The translations under genes were made by a program, and so were the position numbers. From Pleomorphomonas oryzae DSM 16300 (GTDB lineage Bacteria > Pseudomonadota > Alphaproteobacteria > Rhizobiales > Pleomorphomonadaceae), in assembly GCF_000422965.1 (NCBI RefSeq), contig NZ_AUHB01000005.1:248001-312000 (forward strand): 64,000 nt of DNA, read 5' to 3'. This document shows, one piece after another, positions 43,624 to 51,811 of the stretch. Numbering within the stretch: position 1 is the stretch's first letter; every line of letters starts with the position of its first letter. The notes under the pieces are model-generated. The model ran no database searches. It saw only the letters and a list, made by a program, of their open reading frames with translations, and was not told the DNA's origin.

Positions 43624-44007
43624 ATGACCATCACGAGATATGGAGCTGTCCAGTCAGGAGCTGGCGGCCAGAAACTGCCGTTTGCGCGCGCCGTTGAAGC
43701 TGACGGATGGCTCTATGTTTCGGGGCAGGTTGCCATGGAACATGGCGAAGTGATTGTTGGCGGCATCGTCGAACAGACGCACAAGGCGATCGGTAATCTG
43801 ATAGCCATCCTGCATGAGGCCGGTTACGGGGTGGAAGATGTCGTCCGCGTCGGCGTGTGGCTCGACGATCCGCGCGACTTCTGGAGCTTCAACAAAATTT
43901 ACGTCAGCTATTTCGGCGATAACCCGCCGGCGCGAGCTTGCGTGCAGTCGTCCATGATGGTCGATTGCAAGGTCGAGATCGACTGCGTCGCCTACAGGGC
44001 GCGCTGA
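43624..44007 (+). CDS. RidA family enamine/imine deaminase
   Basis: 127 residues of the RidA/YjgF/Rid family. LYVSGQVAMEHGEVIVGGIVE, then YGVEDVVRVGVWLDDPRDF and PPARACVQ with the Arg that binds the substrate carboxylate, so it is likely catalytically competent. RidA proteins hydrolyse 2-aminoacrylate and related enamines released by PLP-dependent dehydratases. A PLP enzyme of dehydratase/aldolase type is encoded 2.2 kb away in the divergent operon, which gives a direct rationale. ATG 43624 is preferred over GTG 43615. It precedes an RpiR regulator by 23 bases. Confidence 0.9.
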   Translation: MTITRYGAVQSGAGGQKLPFARAVEADGWLYVSGQVAMEHGEVIVGGIVEQTHKAIGNLIAILHEAGYGVEDVVRVGVWLDDPRDFWSFNKIYVSYFGDNPPARACVQSSMMVDCKVEIDCVAYRAR

Positions 44008-44030
44008 GCCGGGGAGGGGTGGTCGGGCTG

Positions 44031-44897
44031 ATGGATATTTTTACGACGATCCAGGAGATGCGGCCGCAGTTCTCGACGTCCGAACAGCGGATTGCCGATA
44101 TTCTGCTGACCCAGCTCGAATTCGCCGTCGGCGCCTCGATTATCGATCTGGCCGGACGGGCCGAGGTCTCACCTCCCACTGTCACCCGCTTCTGTCGCCG
44201 GCTCGGGTGCCAGAGCTTTGCCGATTTTCGTGTCCGTCTCGCTAAGACCGCCTATGTCGGCGTCCGCTACCTCAATCCGGAGGCCAAGAGCACCGAACCC
44301 GCTGATGTGGCCGAGGATGTGATCACCAAGGCGCAGAACGCGCTCTACACGGCGCACCGGTCGCTACAGCCGGACATACTCGATCGGATCGCCGATCGGA
44401 TCGCCCGCGCCGAAATGGTCTACGCCTTCGGCTCGGGCGGCAGTTCGTCGATGGTCGCGTCTGAGTTGCAAAACCGTCTGTTTCGTCTCGGCACCCGGGT
44501 GGTCGCCTGCAGCGACCACGACATGCAGCTGATGCTGACGGCCGCGGCGCGCACCAATGACGTCCTGATCGGCTCCTCCTTTTCCGGGCGCAACGCCTCG
44601 CTGGTTCGCTGCTTCAACCTGGCGCGCGAGGCCGGCATCAGCGCCATCGCGCTAACCCGTCCCGACAGTCCGGTGGCGGAGGCGGCCGAGATGACGGTCG
44701 CCATCGACCTGCCGGAGGCCGACAATATTTTCCGCCCGACATCCACCCGTTTCGCCTACCTTGCGGTCGTCGACATCATCGCCAGCCTGGTTGCCTATCG
44801 CAACCGCAAGCTTTCGACGGTGACGCTGCGTCAGATCAAGCAGCAGCTGATCGAGCATCGCGACGGCACCGATAACAGCCAGATCATGGGAGACTGA
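44031..44897 (+). CDS. RpiR family regulator with SIS domain
   Basis: 288 residues. N-terminal HTH (FSTSEQRIADILL, SIIDLAGRAEVSPPTVTRFC, then RRLGCQSFADFRVRLAK) and a SIS sugar-phosphate binding domain from about residue 120, with FGSGGSSSMVASELQNRLFRLG and IGSSFSGRNASLVRC. Such regulators commonly sense phosphorylated sugars or amino sugars. ATG 44031 has GGGGAGGGG in the ridA end; the frame is open upstream within ridA but without similarity. It probably regulates both the ridA-SDR-GH20-M81-MFS genes and the divergent operon through the repeat at 43532. Confidence 0.92.
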   Translation: MDIFTTIQEMRPQFSTSEQRIADILLTQLEFAVGASIIDLAGRAEVSPPTVTRFCRRLGCQSFADFRVRLAKTAYVGVRYLNPEAKSTEPADVAEDVITKAQNALYTAHRSLQPDILDRIADRIARAEMVYAFGSGGSSSMVASELQNRLFRLGTRVVACSDHDMQLMLTAAARTNDVLIGSSFSGRNASLVRCFNLAREAGISAIALTRPDSPVAEAAEMTVAIDLPEADNIFRPTSTRFAYLAVVDIIASLVAYRNRKLSTVTLRQIKQQLIEHRDGTDNSQIMGD

Positions 44898-44925
44898 ACA
44901 TGTCGCGTTTCGAGGGCGCGCGCCC

Positions 44926-45702
44926 ATGAGCGGTTCGATCGCCGTTGTGACCGGTGCCGCCGGCGATATCGGTCGGGCCATTGCCCGTCGTCTGGCCGAC
45001 TCCCATACTCTCGTCGCGCTGGTCGACATCGACGCCGACGCTCTCGGCAAGGCGACCGAGGGGCTTGGCAGCGCCAGTCAGTTCCTGCCCGTCGTTGCCG
45101 ACGTGACCGATTGGGCGGACCTCACCGTCGTGGTAAAACAGATCGGCGCGCTCGGATCGGTGACGACGCTGGTCAACAACGCCGGCGCCGCACGCGCGGT
45201 ATCGCTGCACGACACGACGCCGGAAATCTGGCGCCAGGATGCGGCCCTCAACCTTGAAGCCTCCTTCCTGATGTTCAGAGCCTTCGAGGACCAGCTCAAG
45301 GCCAGCCAAGGTTCGTTGGTCAACATCGCTTCGGTCAACGGCATGGCTGTGTTCGGCCATCCCGCTTACAGCGCCGCCAAGGCCGGCCTCATCCATCTGA
45401 CGCGGCTGATCGCCGTCGAGTATGGCAAGTTCGGCATCCGTGCCAACGCCGTTGCGCCCGGCACGGTCCGCACCCAAGCCTGGGAAGCCCGGGCGGCCGC
45501 CAATCCGCAAGTGTTTGAAGAGGTCAAGCGCTGGTACGCGCTGCGCCGCATCGCCTCGGCCGAAGACGTGGCCAATGCCGTGTTTTTTCTCTCCAGCGAT
45601 CAGGCGGCCGCCATCACCGGTGTCTGCCTTCCCGTCGACTGCGGCCTGACCGCCGGTCAGGCGGAGCTCGCCCATACCTTTTCACAGTCCGAACATTATT
45701 GA
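44926..45702 (+). CDS. Short-chain dehydrogenase/reductase
   Basis: 258 residues of the classical SDR fold. Cofactor loop TGAAGDIG at residues 9-16, VADVTD, VNNAG near residue 84, catalytic Ser in IASVNG, Tyr-X3-Lys in YSAAK (about 146-150) and the C-terminal LPVDCGLT. Oxidises or reduces a hydroxyl with NAD(P); many members act as sugar 1-dehydrogenases or sugar-acid dehydrogenases. It is 28 bases after the RpiR gene and followed, after 118 bases, by the GH20 hexosaminidase, so a sugar or amino sugar substrate is likely. Confidence 0.9.
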   Translation: MSGSIAVVTGAAGDIGRAIARRLADSHTLVALVDIDADALGKATEGLGSASQFLPVVADVTDWADLTVVVKQIGALGSVTTLVNNAGAARAVSLHDTTPEIWRQDAALNLEASFLMFRAFEDQLKASQGSLVNIASVNGMAVFGHPAYSAAKAGLIHLTRLIAVEYGKFGIRANAVAPGTVRTQAWEARAAANPQVFEEVKRWYALRRIASAEDVANAVFFLSSDQAAAITGVCLPVDCGLTAGQAELAHTFSQSEHY

Positions 45703-45820
45703 CCGCGTGTCCTAGGAAAAGGGATGGCGCTCCGGTGCCGTCCTGTCGCCAGCCGAGGCATCGGCGATCAGCATCCTTGTCGCAAAAACGCAGCGGCAAA
45801 GCCGCGCATGGGGAACGATC

Positions 45821-47743
45821 ATGACCAAAGCCAGCTTCCGTCTTGAAAACACGTGGCGCCCGCTCGCGAACGATCCGGCCGGTGCGCTGGACTTCACGCT
45901 GATCAACCTCTCCGACGCCCCCATCCGAGATTTCAAGCTCGCCTACACGACGCTGACACGCGTCAAGGAGCCGGGCGTTTTCGACAACGCGGTTCTTCTC
46001 AAGCGCAACGCCAATTTCCACCAGTTCGCGCCGCCCGCCGGTTTCGTGCTGGAGCCCGGCGCCGCCTGGCGCTTCTCGGTGGCCAGCCTGTGGCGTCGCG
46101 CGCGCCATCGGACCGACGGCGCCAAGTCGGCCTATGTGACGCTGGCTGACGGTTCGCATCATGATGCGGCGGTCATCGATTGTCAGATCGAAGGCCTGCC
46201 CAGCGAGCTGGCACCCGCACTGCTGCCGGCCGGCGAAGCCAAGCAGCCGTTCGCGCTGCTGCCCTGGCCGGTGAAGGTGGACCTCAGCGCTGGCGATCTC
46301 ATCCCCGTCGCGCTCTATCCAGTGTCTGGTACCGGGCTTGAGGACCTCAGGGCGGTCGACGATGTGCTGTCGCTCCATTATCGCCTGTTCGCCGATGCGC
46401 CGGCGCCTTTCGTTTTCGCAACGGTCGAAGGCGGCCGGCCGATCCGCTTTGCAAGGCGGGAAGAGCTTGCGCCCGAAGCCTTCGAGATCGCCTTTTCGCG
46501 AGAAGAGATCGTGCTTTCCAGCGCCGGCAAGGCAGGGCGCCAGTATGCTCTGACGGCGCTCGCCCACCTGTTGCACGGCGCCAAGTCGGATCCCAAGATG
46601 TTCCGCTTTCCGGCGTCCGGCCAGATCGCGGACTCTCCCCGCTATGCTTGGCGCGGCTGTCACCTCGACGTATCGCGTCAGTTCTTCCCGACGGCCGATG
46701 TAGAGCGGCTGATCGACATTCTCGCCTGGTTCCGGCTGAACACCTTCCACTGGCATCTGTCCGACGATGAGGCGTGGCGGCTGGAGATCAAGGCCTTCCC
46801 GGAGCTGACGACGGTCGGCGCCCTGCGCGGGCCGGACGAGCCGTTGCTGCCCCAGCTTGGTAATGGCGCCAAGCCGGTCGGCGGCTTCTACACGCAAGAG
46901 GAGGCGAGGGCGGTCGTCGCTCACGCGGCTTCCCTCTGTGTCGAAGTGGTGCCGGAAATCGACATTCCCGGTCACAGCACCGCCATGCTGGCGGCGCTGC
47001 CCGACCTCGCCGATGGCCAGGAAGCGCCCGAGAGCTACCGCTCTGTCCAGGGCTACCCCAACAACGCGCTAAATCCGGCGATCGAGGCGACCTACGATGT
47101 TCTCGGCAAGGTGTTCGACGAGATGGTGACCATCTTCACCGCGCCTGTCATCCATGTCGGTGGCGACGAGGTGGCCGATAATACCTGGATGGCGTCGCCT
47201 TTGGCGCGGAGCCTGATGGACAAGCACGGCCTCGATGGCACCTTCGGGCTGCAGAGCTTCTTCATGAAGCGCATCCAGGAAATGCTCAAGGCGCGCGGCC
47301 GCCGGCTGGCCGGTTGGGACGAGGTATCGCACGGCGGTGGCGTCACCCCGGAGGGTACGTTGCTGATGGCCTGGCGGGCGCCAGAGGTTGGCATCCAACT
47401 GGCCAAAGAAGGCTACGACGTGGTGATGACGCCGGGTCAGGCCTATTATCTCGACATGGTGCAGGATGAAGCCTGGCAGGAGCCGGGTGCCAGTTGGGCC
47501 GGCACGGTGCCACCCAAGCACACCTATACCTTCGAGGCCGCCGGCGAGTTTCCCGAGGAACTGAAGCCGCGGCTCAAGGGCGTGCAAGCCTGCATCTGGG
47601 CCGAGAACTTCATCAGCCGCGACTACTTCAACCATCTGGTCTTCCCGCGTCTGCCGGCGATCGCCGAAGCGGCCTGGACACCTCGCGACAACAAAGACTG
47701 GCTGCGCTTTGCTGCCATCGTTCGCCTGAGTCCCCGGCTGTGA
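45821..47743 (+). CDS. GH20 beta-N-acetylhexosaminidase
   Basis: 640 residues. Contains an N-terminal beta domain to about residue 170, a GH20b-like domain around 190-270 and the GH20 TIM barrel from YAWRGCHLDVSRQF: NTFHWHLSDDEAWRLEIKAFPELTTVGA, EIDIPGHSTAMLAALP and the catalytic Asp-Glu pair in HVGGDEVAD. Releases terminal GlcNAc or GalNAc by substrate-assisted catalysis. No signal peptide is visible, so it should work in the cytoplasm on imported oligosaccharides, consistent with the ABC importer at 35.9-40.2 kb. The M81 gene follows after ten bases. Confidence 0.94.
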   Translation: MTKASFRLENTWRPLANDPAGALDFTLINLSDAPIRDFKLAYTTLTRVKEPGVFDNAVLLKRNANFHQFAPPAGFVLEPGAAWRFSVASLWRRARHRTDGAKSAYVTLADGSHHDAAVIDCQIEGLPSELAPALLPAGEAKQPFALLPWPVKVDLSAGDLIPVALYPVSGTGLEDLRAVDDVLSLHYRLFADAPAPFVFATVEGGRPIRFARREELAPEAFEIAFSREEIVLSSAGKAGRQYALTALAHLLHGAKSDPKMFRFPASGQIADSPRYAWRGCHLDVSRQFFPTADVERLIDILAWFRLNTFHWHLSDDEAWRLEIKAFPELTTVGALRGPDEPLLPQLGNGAKPVGGFYTQEEARAVVAHAASLCVEVVPEIDIPGHSTAMLAALPDLADGQEAPESYRSVQGYPNNALNPAIEATYDVLGKVFDEMVTIFTAPVIHVGGDEVADNTWMASPLARSLMDKHGLDGTFGLQSFFMKRIQEMLKARGRRLAGWDEVSHGGGVTPEGTLLMAWRAPEVGIQLAKEGYDVVMTPGQAYYLDMVQDEAWQEPGASWAGTVPPKHTYTFEAAGEFPEELKPRLKGVQACIWAENFISRDYFNHLVFPRLPAIAEAAWTPRDNKDWLRFAAIVRLSPRL

Positions 47744-47753
47744 GGGTGGGCCT

Positions 47754-49193
47754 ATGACATTCCGTATTGCCGTCGGTGGCATTCACATCGAATGCAGCAC
47801 CTACTCGCCGGCCTTGACCCGCAGCGAGGATTTCCGCGTGCTGCGCGGCGGTGAGCTGCTGTCAGCCGACGCCTTCAGCTTCCTCAAGGCGGAGGACGTT
47901 CTGCATTTTCCGCTTCTGCACGCGCGTGCCGTGCCCGGCGGTCCGGTGGCCCGCGAAACCTATCAGGCGCTGAAGGCCGAGTTTCTCGACGGGCTGAAGG
48001 CTGCCCGCCCGCTCGACGGGCTCTATCTCGCCATGCACGGCGCCATGTATGTCGAGGGACTGGACGATGCCGAGGGCGATTGGATTTCCGCCGCCCGCGA
48101 GGTTGTCGGATCCGACTGCCCGATCGCCACCAGCTACGATCTACATGGCAATGTTTCGCAGGTGATCGTCGACCAGATCGACATGTTCGCCGGCTATCGC
48201 ACGGCACCGCATATCGACGTGCGCGAAACCATGGTTCGCGCCTGGTCGATGTTGCTCAAGACGCTGAGAACCGGCGAAAAGCCCGGCGTCGCCTGGGCGC
48301 CCGTACCCGTGCTGTTGCCGGGTGAGCGGACCTCCACCGAAGACGAGCCGGCCAAAAGCCTTTATGCGGCTTTGCCTGATTTCGACCGACGGCCCGGGGT
48401 CTGGGATGCCAACCTGATGGTCGGCTACGTCTGGGCCGACGAGCCGCGTGCCACCGCCTGCGTCGTGGTGACCGGGGTCGACCGTGAAGCCGCCCGGCAA
48501 GCGGCTGAGGCAATTGCCGATGCTTATTGGAGGGCACGCGAGGCGTTCCGGTTCGGGCCTATCACCGGTCCGTTGCAAGGCATGCTCGATCTGGCGGAGC
48601 AGGCCACCACCTCCCCGGTGATCTTGGCCGACTCCGGTGACAACCCGACGGGCGGCGGCGTCGGAGACCGTGCCGATGTGCTGAACGACCTGCTGGCGCG
48701 CGATTTCGAGGGAGCTATCCTCGCCGGCATCACCGATCGGCCGGCGACAGAGGCCTGCTTTGCGGCCGGGGTCGGTGCCGAACTACAGCTTTCCGTCGGA
48801 GGAACCCTCGATCCGGCCTCACCGCGTGCGGCGATCAAGGCACGCGTGATCAGGCTTGACGAAGGCGACGTTCCGGCCGAGCGGCAGGCCGTCGTTGCCG
48901 TCGGCGGCATCACGTTGGTGCTGGCGGCGCGCCGGCGTCCCTATCACAACATCGCCGATTTCTCGCGCCTCGGGCTCGATCCGCATGCGGCACGGCTTGT
49001 CGTCGTCAAATCGGGATACCTGTCGCCGGAATTGCAACCGATCGCCAATCCAAACCTGATGGCACTCACCGATGGGGTGATCAACCAGGATATCGAGGCG
49101 CTCGTATCGGAGCGGCGGGTGCAACCCATCTACCCCTTTGTGAAGGGCTTCGACTACCGGGCCAGAGCCGCCGTCTCGGCGCGCTGGCGGTGA
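47754..49193 (+). CDS. M81 family (MlrC-like) metallohydrolase, second copy
   Basis: 479 residues, same family as the product of the gene at 41434 but clearly divergent. IAVGGIHIECSTYSP at the N-terminus, LAMHGAMYVEGLDDAEGD, SYDLHGNVS and YRTAPHIDVRET (likely metal ligands D-X-H and P-H-X-D), then LADSGDNPTGGGVGDRADVL in the MlrC domain. Probable zinc amidohydrolase of unknown substrate. Encoded ten bases after the GH20 hexosaminidase, so an amide released from its product, possibly the N-acetyl group, is a plausible target (inference). The MFS gene follows after 60 bases. Confidence 0.87.
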   Translation: MTFRIAVGGIHIECSTYSPALTRSEDFRVLRGGELLSADAFSFLKAEDVLHFPLLHARAVPGGPVARETYQALKAEFLDGLKAARPLDGLYLAMHGAMYVEGLDDAEGDWISAAREVVGSDCPIATSYDLHGNVSQVIVDQIDMFAGYRTAPHIDVRETMVRAWSMLLKTLRTGEKPGVAWAPVPVLLPGERTSTEDEPAKSLYAALPDFDRRPGVWDANLMVGYVWADEPRATACVVVTGVDREAARQAAEAIADAYWRAREAFRFGPITGPLQGMLDLAEQATTSPVILADSGDNPTGGGVGDRADVLNDLLARDFEGAILAGITDRPATEACFAAGVGAELQLSVGGTLDPASPRAAIKARVIRLDEGDVPAERQAVVAVGGITLVLAARRRPYHNIADFSRLGLDPHAARLVVVKSGYLSPELQPIANPNLMALTDGVINQDIEALVSERRVQPIYPFVKGFDYRARAAVSARWR

Positions 49194-49253
49194 GGTCGGC
49201 GCAAACTGTCGTTCCCGCCGGCCGTCCGGTCCCATTCTGACGCAGAGGCTTCG

Positions 49254-50462
49254 ATGCGGTCGGCCTTTTCAATCGTCTATGGCAATCCCCGCCTACGGGT
49301 CAGTGCCCTGGGCATCTTCTTCTTCGGGTTCACCGGGGCAGCGACATCGCCCTATTATTCGCTGATCGGCATTCACGAGCTGGGCCTCAGCAATGCGGCT
49401 TTCGCGGCCATTGTCTTCTGCGCCGCCGTCGTCAACGTGACGGCCAGCGTCACGGCCGGCATCCTGGCGGATCGATTGGGTCGTTTCCGCCCACCCATGC
49501 TCGCCATCTGCCTGTCGGGCATGGCCGGCTACCTGCTGGTCTATCTCTTCCCGACTGTCGCCGTCTTCACACTCGCGTCTCTCGTCCTGATCCCGGTGTT
49601 CGGCGCTCTCAACTCCCTCATCTTCGCCTATGTCCGCGTCAGTTCGGAGGCCCTCGCACCACGCGACATGGTGGCCGTGAACTCGGCGATCCGCGCCGTT
49701 ATCTCGGCGTCGTGGGTGCTGGTGCCCGGCCTCGTCGGCTACGCCTTGGCGGGGAGTTCGAGCATGCTTCCGGCCTTTCTGCTGGCCGGGCTGGCCTGCG
49801 GAGTCTGCTTCCTGCTGTTCGCCAAATTGGTCGGCAGGGAGACGAGTGATCGTGGTGCTCGGCAGGAACAATCCTATGCTTTCCTCGCCTCGCTGAAGCG
49901 TCTCGGCTTCAGCGAAGTCTGGCCTCACCTTATTGCCATCGCCTTGATCACCAGCATGTTGCACGTCAACGCGGCCGTTTTGCCCTTGATCGTCACCGGG
50001 CAGGCCGGTGGTCGCCCGGCCGACGTCGGCACGGTGGTCGGCATCGTGGCTTTGCTCGAGATGGTATTCATTGTCGTCTGGTCCTGGATCGAAGTGCGCA
50101 CCTCGTCTGTCAGGGCGATAGCGGCATCGGCGGTCGTCTACAGCTTCTATCTGCTCTTGCTGGGCCTCGTCCGCGACACGACCAGCGTCTACCTGCTGAC
50201 GCTGGTTTCCGGCCTTGGAGCTGCCGGTATCATCTCCATTCCCATCACCTATCTGCAAAATCTGATTGCCCGCCGCGCCGGCCTCGGAAGCTCGTTGATC
50301 GCCGTCAATATCTTCCTGAGCGGCGGTCTCAGCGCCATCATGTTCTCGCTTGGAACCTCGGTCAGTGGCTATGCTGGCACATCGATGCTTGGCGCCGCCG
50401 CCGGCTTGCTCGGTGTTCTGGTGCTAGTCCTGCTGCCCCGTGGCCAGACCGACACGCACTAG
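49254..50462 (+). CDS. MFS transporter
   Basis: 402 residues with twelve hydrophobic segments. First half: FFFGFTGAATSPYYSLIGIH, then the loop 2-3 motif GILADRLGRFRPPM typical of major facilitator proteins; second half begins near residue 215 after a hydrophilic loop (GRETSDRGARQEQSYAFL). The family includes SetA-type sugar efflux proteins, which it resembles in outline. Last gene of the plus-strand run ridA-RpiR-SDR-GH20-M81. Could import or export a sugar derivative; direction not known. Confidence 0.85.
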   Translation: MRSAFSIVYGNPRLRVSALGIFFFGFTGAATSPYYSLIGIHELGLSNAAFAAIVFCAAVVNVTASVTAGILADRLGRFRPPMLAICLSGMAGYLLVYLFPTVAVFTLASLVLIPVFGALNSLIFAYVRVSSEALAPRDMVAVNSAIRAVISASWVLVPGLVGYALAGSSSMLPAFLLAGLACGVCFLLFAKLVGRETSDRGARQEQSYAFLASLKRLGFSEVWPHLIAIALITSMLHVNAAVLPLIVTGQAGGRPADVGTVVGIVALLEMVFIVVWSWIEVRTSSVRAIAASAVVYSFYLLLLGLVRDTTSVYLLTLVSGLGAAGIISIPITYLQNLIARRAGLGSSLIAVNIFLSGGLSAIMFSLGTSVSGYAGTSMLGAAAGLLGVLVLVLLPRGQTDTH

Positions 50463-50524
50463 CCGCTCACTTGAACTGCGGTTTTACCGAGTGAGATTGT
50501 CCTCAACGCCGAAGGCTCGCCGTG

Positions 50525-51538
50525 TCATTTCGGCGGTGGAGCGCAGGAATGACCGATGACCAGTTTCGGTTCGGCGATGTAGCGACGTCGCTGACCGTCC
50601 GAGGTCGCTTCTCCGCGCACGTGCTCCATCATCCACAGTGAGGCGACGCGGGCGAGTTCCTCGACCGGCTGGTCCACCGTGGTGATCCGCGGCATGACGA
50701 TGCTGCTCCAGGGCACCACGTCGATGCCGGCGATGGATACGTCGTCCGGGCAGCGAAAGCCGAGGTCGTTCACGGCCTGCAGCGCGCCGATGGCCATATA
50801 GTTGTTGGCCGCCAAGATGGCTGTCGGGCGCTCGGCTGCCGACATCAGACGGATGACGTTCTCATAGGCGAGCTCGGCGCTGTAGTCGGCAACGATCTCG
50901 AGCTCCGGCTCAATCGGCAGGCCGGCCTCTGCCATGGCGGCGCGAAAGCCTTCCAGGCGGCGTGTTGCGACCCACATGGTCTGCTGTCCACCGATATAGG
51001 CGATGCGACGATGACCGAGACGGATCAGGTACTCGGTCAGCATCTCCGTGCCGCGATGGTGGTCGGAGGTGACGAAGTCGAGTTCGGTGCCATCGACATC
51101 CTGGTCGACCAGCACGACGGGAACGTCGATTTCGTTGAGATAGGCGGCGTATTCGGGATCGTTGCGCAGCGGCGTCATGATGATGCCCGCCACTCGATGG
51201 CGCTTCAGCAAATTCAGCGTACGGATCTCGCGGTCGGGATGGGAATCCAGATTGGCGACGATCAGCATGTGGTCGTTATCGGAAATCTGCCGATCGATCG
51301 TGCCGAAAAGCCGGCCGAAGAACGGGTTGCCGGCGTCGCCAAGCACCATGCCGACCAGCTTGGACTGACCGCGTTTCAGGTTCTGCGCCATGAGGTTGGG
51401 TGAATAGCGGACGGCCGCCACCGCCGCCTCGATGCGCGCGCGTGTTTCCTCACTCACCGGTCCCGTACCATTGAGGGCAAGCGAGACCGTGGAAATGGAA
51501 ACGCCTGCATGACGGGCTACGTCCCTGATCGTCGCCAA
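50525..51538 (-). CDS. LacI family transcriptional regulator
   Basis: 337 residues. N-terminal HTH ATIRDVARHAGVSISTVSLAL followed by the hinge helix (SPNLMAQNLKRGQSK) and a periplasmic-binding-protein-like effector domain (VGMVLGDAGNPFFGRLFGTI; YIGGQQTMWVATRRLEGFR; AILAANNYMAIGALQAV). Starts with TTG 51538, as no ATG fits the HTH. Divergent from a sugar ABC operon across 273 bases with two copies of the same operator-like motif, so it probably represses that operon and itself. Effector likely the imported sugar. Confidence 0.93.
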   Translation of the reverse strand: MATIRDVARHAGVSISTVSLALNGTGPVSEETRARIEAAVAAVRYSPNLMAQNLKRGQSKLVGMVLGDAGNPFFGRLFGTIDRQISDNDHMLIVANLDSHPDREIRTLNLLKRHRVAGIIMTPLRNDPEYAAYLNEIDVPVVLVDQDVDGTELDFVTSDHHRGTEMLTEYLIRLGHRRIAYIGGQQTMWVATRRLEGFRAAMAEAGLPIEPELEIVADYSAELAYENVIRLMSAAERPTAILAANNYMAIGALQAVNDLGFRCPDDVSIAGIDVVPWSSIVMPRITTVDQPVEELARVASLWMMEHVRGEATSDGQRRRYIAEPKLVIGHSCAPPPK

Positions 51539-51556
51539 CTCGCTCGGCCTTTCCTA

Positions 51557-51568
51557 TCGAACCGTTTC
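51557..51568 (-). promoter_or_regulatory. LacI operator, copy 1
   Basis: TCGAACCGTTTC, the exact reverse complement of GAAACGGTTCGA found at 51722-51733. It sits just 19 bases upstream of the LacI start, suited for autorepression. Confidence 0.6.
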
Positions 51569-51719
51569 TACTAAACCGCCGTCCAGCACCTATCCGAACG
51601 TGACTGAGAGACGGATATATAATGGATCCATCCACCCGGATCGCCAAAACCGCCCCATATACTGCTGTTCGATGATAGTTCGATGCTTGTCAAGCCGGGA
51701 TAGCGATTATACGATGCAA

Positions 51720-51733
51720 TCGAAACGGTTCGA
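51720..51733 (+). promoter_or_regulatory. LacI operator, copy 2
   Basis: TCGAAACGGTTCGA, near-perfect palindrome with a central CG as in LacI/PurR operators, about 80 bases before the ABC binding-protein start. Shares a 12-base match in inverted orientation with the copy at 51557. Confidence 0.65.
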
Positions 51734-51811
51734 TACTAAAGAGCCCGATGGGCGTCCGCGATAAGACGGAAACTATGTGTCGTTTCATTCTAGAGGGTTA
51801 GGGAGATTTCC

